DNA of 64,000 nt, from the NCBI GenBank assembly GCA_039619475.1, contig CM077116.1:199849117-199913116 (forward strand), given 5' to 3'. The notes beneath the pieces were generated by a model. The model saw only the letters and a program-made list of their open reading frames with translations, was not told the origin of the DNA and did no database searches. The stretch comes from Icerya purchasi (taxonomy: Eukaryota; Arthropoda; Insecta; Hemiptera; Monophlebidae). Of the stretch, positions 55,901 through 60,453 are shown one piece after another (the stretch's first letter is position 1; every line of letters begins with the position of its first letter). The translations under genes were made by a program, and so were the position numbers.

Positions 55901-58900
55901 CGGCAGCTGATCGTCAACATCTAATATGTTAATCGTAACAAATTCGGAACTTTCGTCTCCTGGTAACTGATTATTTATCAACTCTACAGCCTATAAAAAT
56001 AAAATTTATGCACGATATATACATATATGTATATATATATCATGAGATAATTACCCTGTTTGTAAGTGATCATGAAGAAACTGAAATTATAAAATATTTC
56101 ACTATCATGTATTTGGCGACATTTAAAATTTATTTCTATTTTTATTAACTTTGAATTACTTCAACATTTATAATTTGCAATATAACGTTTCAAAATAAGG
56201 TAATGAACGTTTTTATCGTTGTCGGATTTCGTTAAATTACTACGTTAATTATAATTACGCGAGTAATTATTTCACGGACATTTGCCTTTTTTAAATTCGA
56301 ACTGCGTCCATAAGAAATCAGTGTGCTTTCTTGGCACTTAAAAAGTACAATCCTCGCGACTTGTAGCACTCACAGCATATAATTAAAATACATCGCATAC
56401 CAAATCGATTTTAAAAACTTCATTTCTGCTTAATTTTACTCTGAAATGGCACTCGAGTTCCTTCACTTCTTCTGCCTTTACGATTATTATTAATTCCCTC
56501 GTACTAAATTAAAATTTTTCTATCCGAACCTTACGGAGTTAATTACTTATTTGTCACACTATATGTAGCAATAAGGACATATTTTAAGGTGCGGAAATTC
56601 GCCTATATGTTACATATATAAAATGACCTTGAACATAAATTATCGCTCAGCAGCGTCTTATAATTGAAATTTACAACCTCTTATAGAAATAACATTTTGC
56701 TGCGAATGGGTGAATGTATTAATTAGGGAAGAAGCAAACTGGCACTAGTTTTATGTATACTTCAGACCGAATGCAGACAAATAACCAATTATTCTCTCGC
56801 TTTGAAGATCGTTACATTTATGAAAAAGATCTGAATTAACAGGTTCCCCACTTGGTCATAATCTGTAAAATATAAATCTAACAATGACCTTCGACTAGAA
56901 ATCAAGTTTTAATTAAAATCCAGTCTATCGAATCATTTTTAATACAATCGGCGAAAATCTTATTTCTGTATACAGTAGAAATCGAGGTAACCGGCAGAGA
57001 ATCGATTTCAGTCGGCCTGGTGACAAGATAAGTCCAAAATGCTAAGATAAAATTTATTAGTACAGTTCGGTCATAACGCAAGTTATTGCAACATTTAATA
57101 CTTCGAATTTACTGAACATCGAGTTAAAAAAAAAAAAAAAAAATAACAATTTTGTCTATTCTCTCTCCGAAAAGAAAGAAATATCCGTTTTTTGAGAAAG
57201 CCCCAAATAATAATAAAGTAGCTCGGAGAAATCAGGAAAATCTATTCAGTAATGACGTAAGTAGGAATGAGATAATGATTCCAGCATAGTTAATTTTTAC
57301 GCGAATGAAATAAACTATAAGCGGTTAAATCAGGCTCTTCGACAACGAATATTGTCCATTTTGAACTATAAGAACGCATTTAAGCAATTTAATGAACTAT
57401 AAATTCGGCTCTTAAACCATGAATATTGATCTTTTTGAACCATTGCACACGTAAAATAAATAATTATGTTAAAATTAAATTATCGATATTTTTCTCTATA
57501 TATTTCATTAATTCCTTCCCTCCTTCATCTACCTACTATCCTACTATTAATACTAATACACCTATACCTGCTATATTACCGGTTACATTTAATGAGTACC
57601 GCTACTATTTGCACCTAACGATGTAAGTTGTTTTTTCATCTACGATAGACGGAAATCCATCTGACTAGAACTTACAACAATATCCTTCTTTATTCGATTG
57701 ACGCCGTATTTTTGAAGTGTTATCGCTCGTATTTATTTTTAATCGTTACGTAATCTTGATGTAAGAAATTTAAATTTTTCATTAATACAGCCTATTTATT
57801 TTCCCACTCCTTGGTTACTTTCTTTTCCAACTTATCGATCCGCTATATTGATTAACGAGTGCGTTTATAATTCTAAAAAGTAATATTTTTCCATTAAATT
57901 CTCTGATAGCGGCATTAGCCCAGTTATAGTGCGTATTTTCCAATGTTTTTTGCTGTCAAATGAACTCCTCCAGTTTAGCGAATTGTGTACTGTACGTTGT
58001 AATTCCTCGCGATAAACCAGTCAATTTTATATTCATCGAATCAAGTTTACTCCTGATCCCTCGCTCTAATGAGGACTGCAGAACGGTTCGAATGACAATA
58101 TCGTGCTCATTATAGTGAGCACTCTCAGCGCTGATAACTTTTTGCAGCTTTTATCTGTCGTTTTGATATTCGTGATTCGTCTTTTCCACATCGATACGTT
58201 TATTGACATCCTTCAGTTTTATTTTTATTGCATTTACCCGATTTTCCATTTTCTTTTTTGCATCGTCCAGCCAACAATTCCCTTTGTAGAGATAAAACGA
58301 CTATTTTATTTCCTTCGTTATCATTGTTAACATCATTTCGATAGCTTCTGCCATCTATATTCAGTTTTTCTTCATCGTTGAATAGTTCGCGATAAAAATT
58401 GAATTTGATACCGCTAATGCTTCTACTGTTAACGTTGTCAGTGTTTAAAGAAGTTGATGCTTGACTCGCTTCCGTTTTTAAGATTCCGTACACATATAAT
58501 ATATGGAGTCCTAATAAGATGATTCAGAAACGACAAAAATATTCAATTAAAATATGTAATAGCTCAGGAACGGCTTGACATATATAAACTTCAAAATTGG
58601 AACATAAATTACAGTTAAAATTCTGTTTAAGATATTCTCTATAACTTCAAACTAACCGATTATTCTGGGCGGGGGAAAAAATTAAGAATATGTAATATCG
58701 AATTTAAAACGACTTCAAAAATCACCCGTAAAAATGCATAACTCATCACCAGATAACCCTTTAAAAGTGGTGAAATTCAAAATATAAACCAAAACGCAGA
58801 AGCTTTCTTATAAAATCAAAAAAATCACGAGAAAAAATGATATAGAATCCCTCTTTGGGGCCAAGCAAAAATCGGATGTTCACGTAAATAATAGCCCGTG

Positions 58901-60407
58901 TAAAGAAGTTGAGGAAATCGAAACGTACCCGAAATATATGCATAAAAAACTGTTTTTTAGGAAAACTATGGCCCAGTTTGCAACTTTCTATTCTAGCCCT
59001 CGGGGCGCTGATAGCTCGAAAGTTAAAAAAAAATATATTTTTTCGAGGCATCTGATTTTTGTTCCGCTTATATAGTTAATTTCATTCATGCAAAAATGAA
59101 CTGCGCTAGAAGCACTATCTCATTCCTATTGACGCGCGAAACCTATTAAAAGACTACGAAGAAAATTAGTTACATTATGAAAAGTATTATGGGAATGAGA
59201 ATGTAGGAACAAAACGAAACAAATTATAATCGAGCATAATCTTAGTAACAAAAAATAAAAAATTTCTTCTTAAATACTTTCAGGTATAATTTTTATTTCT
59301 GTAAAATTTTTATCATTGCGGTAATTATTCATTCAATGAAAATTACGTTCAACTTTACAATTAAAATTTAACATAATACATTTTTTCTTTTTTTTTTTTT
59401 TGTTTTTTTAATTTAGTCATTTCATTTATTAAAATTAAAATTAAAAAAAAAAAATGTAGCCAAGGTATAAAATAACTACTCACTTTAACGTTAAACGTAT
59501 ATATACATCCGGCTCCGACTATAAATGGATGTTCTTTATCGATAGTTACATTAGATGTAACAATTGATGCAGATCCATTACCATAGTTAATCAATTTAAA
59601 ATGTTTAAGACGATCATTTTCTATACTAAAGGTTATAGACCTAGGATTTTTTACATCACCGTCTTTAGCTTCTACGTTCAGCACTTTATAACCCTGAAAA
59701 TGTCAAAAGAAAAAAAAAATTGAACAAATTAATTTTTTTATAAATAAAATAGAACAGTCTGAAGGGTAAATTTAATGAAGGAGAAATCAGGTAAAATCAA
59801 GCACTATTATCAGACTTTATTTACCCGCTCATACAATTCATGTTGATATTATGGCTACTATTAATACTGTGAATAAGAAACAAGTAAATAGCCGATTGCA
59901 AATTCACGACAAGCCGTGTCAACCGGTAACATATATTGGAAATTGTTCAGATCCGCTTTCATTAGAGATGCTGTTATCAATGCCCTTTGAATTTGAAAAG
60001 AATGAGTCATCTAACCCAGAAGCTTTTCTTAACAACTAATTTGCACTAGCAAATACTGATACACCTTTCAGTAGCCAATTTGTAAAATTCATCCATTGAA
60101 ATTATTGAACTTTAACAGTAACGAAACTTGCATTATTACTTGTTACTGAAATTAAAGGAAATAAATCATCCAGATTATTTGGATTTCTCCGAAAATTTTT
60201 ACGACTCAAAGAAAAAAAAAAAAAAGCTATTTTAACATCGCCTTGTTCAAATCAACACTAAAGACATAAGAAAAGGGTTAAAACTAAAACCCAAGAGTAC
60301 CAACTACATTTTGAATCTTTTTTGCATAAATAATTCCGGAGATGAGGATTCGAAATCGAAAAACATTTATGGTTCCCGGTTTTATACTACTTTTCCCTAT
60401 ATAAACG

Positions 60408-60453
<46 letters not shown>

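Noticed and set aside
58200..58493. 97-codon minus-strand frame considered as an extra cadherin exon
   Set aside because: Exons 2 and 3 join in phase 0 and rebuild a normal EC repeat without it; it has no EC motif or usable splice pair.
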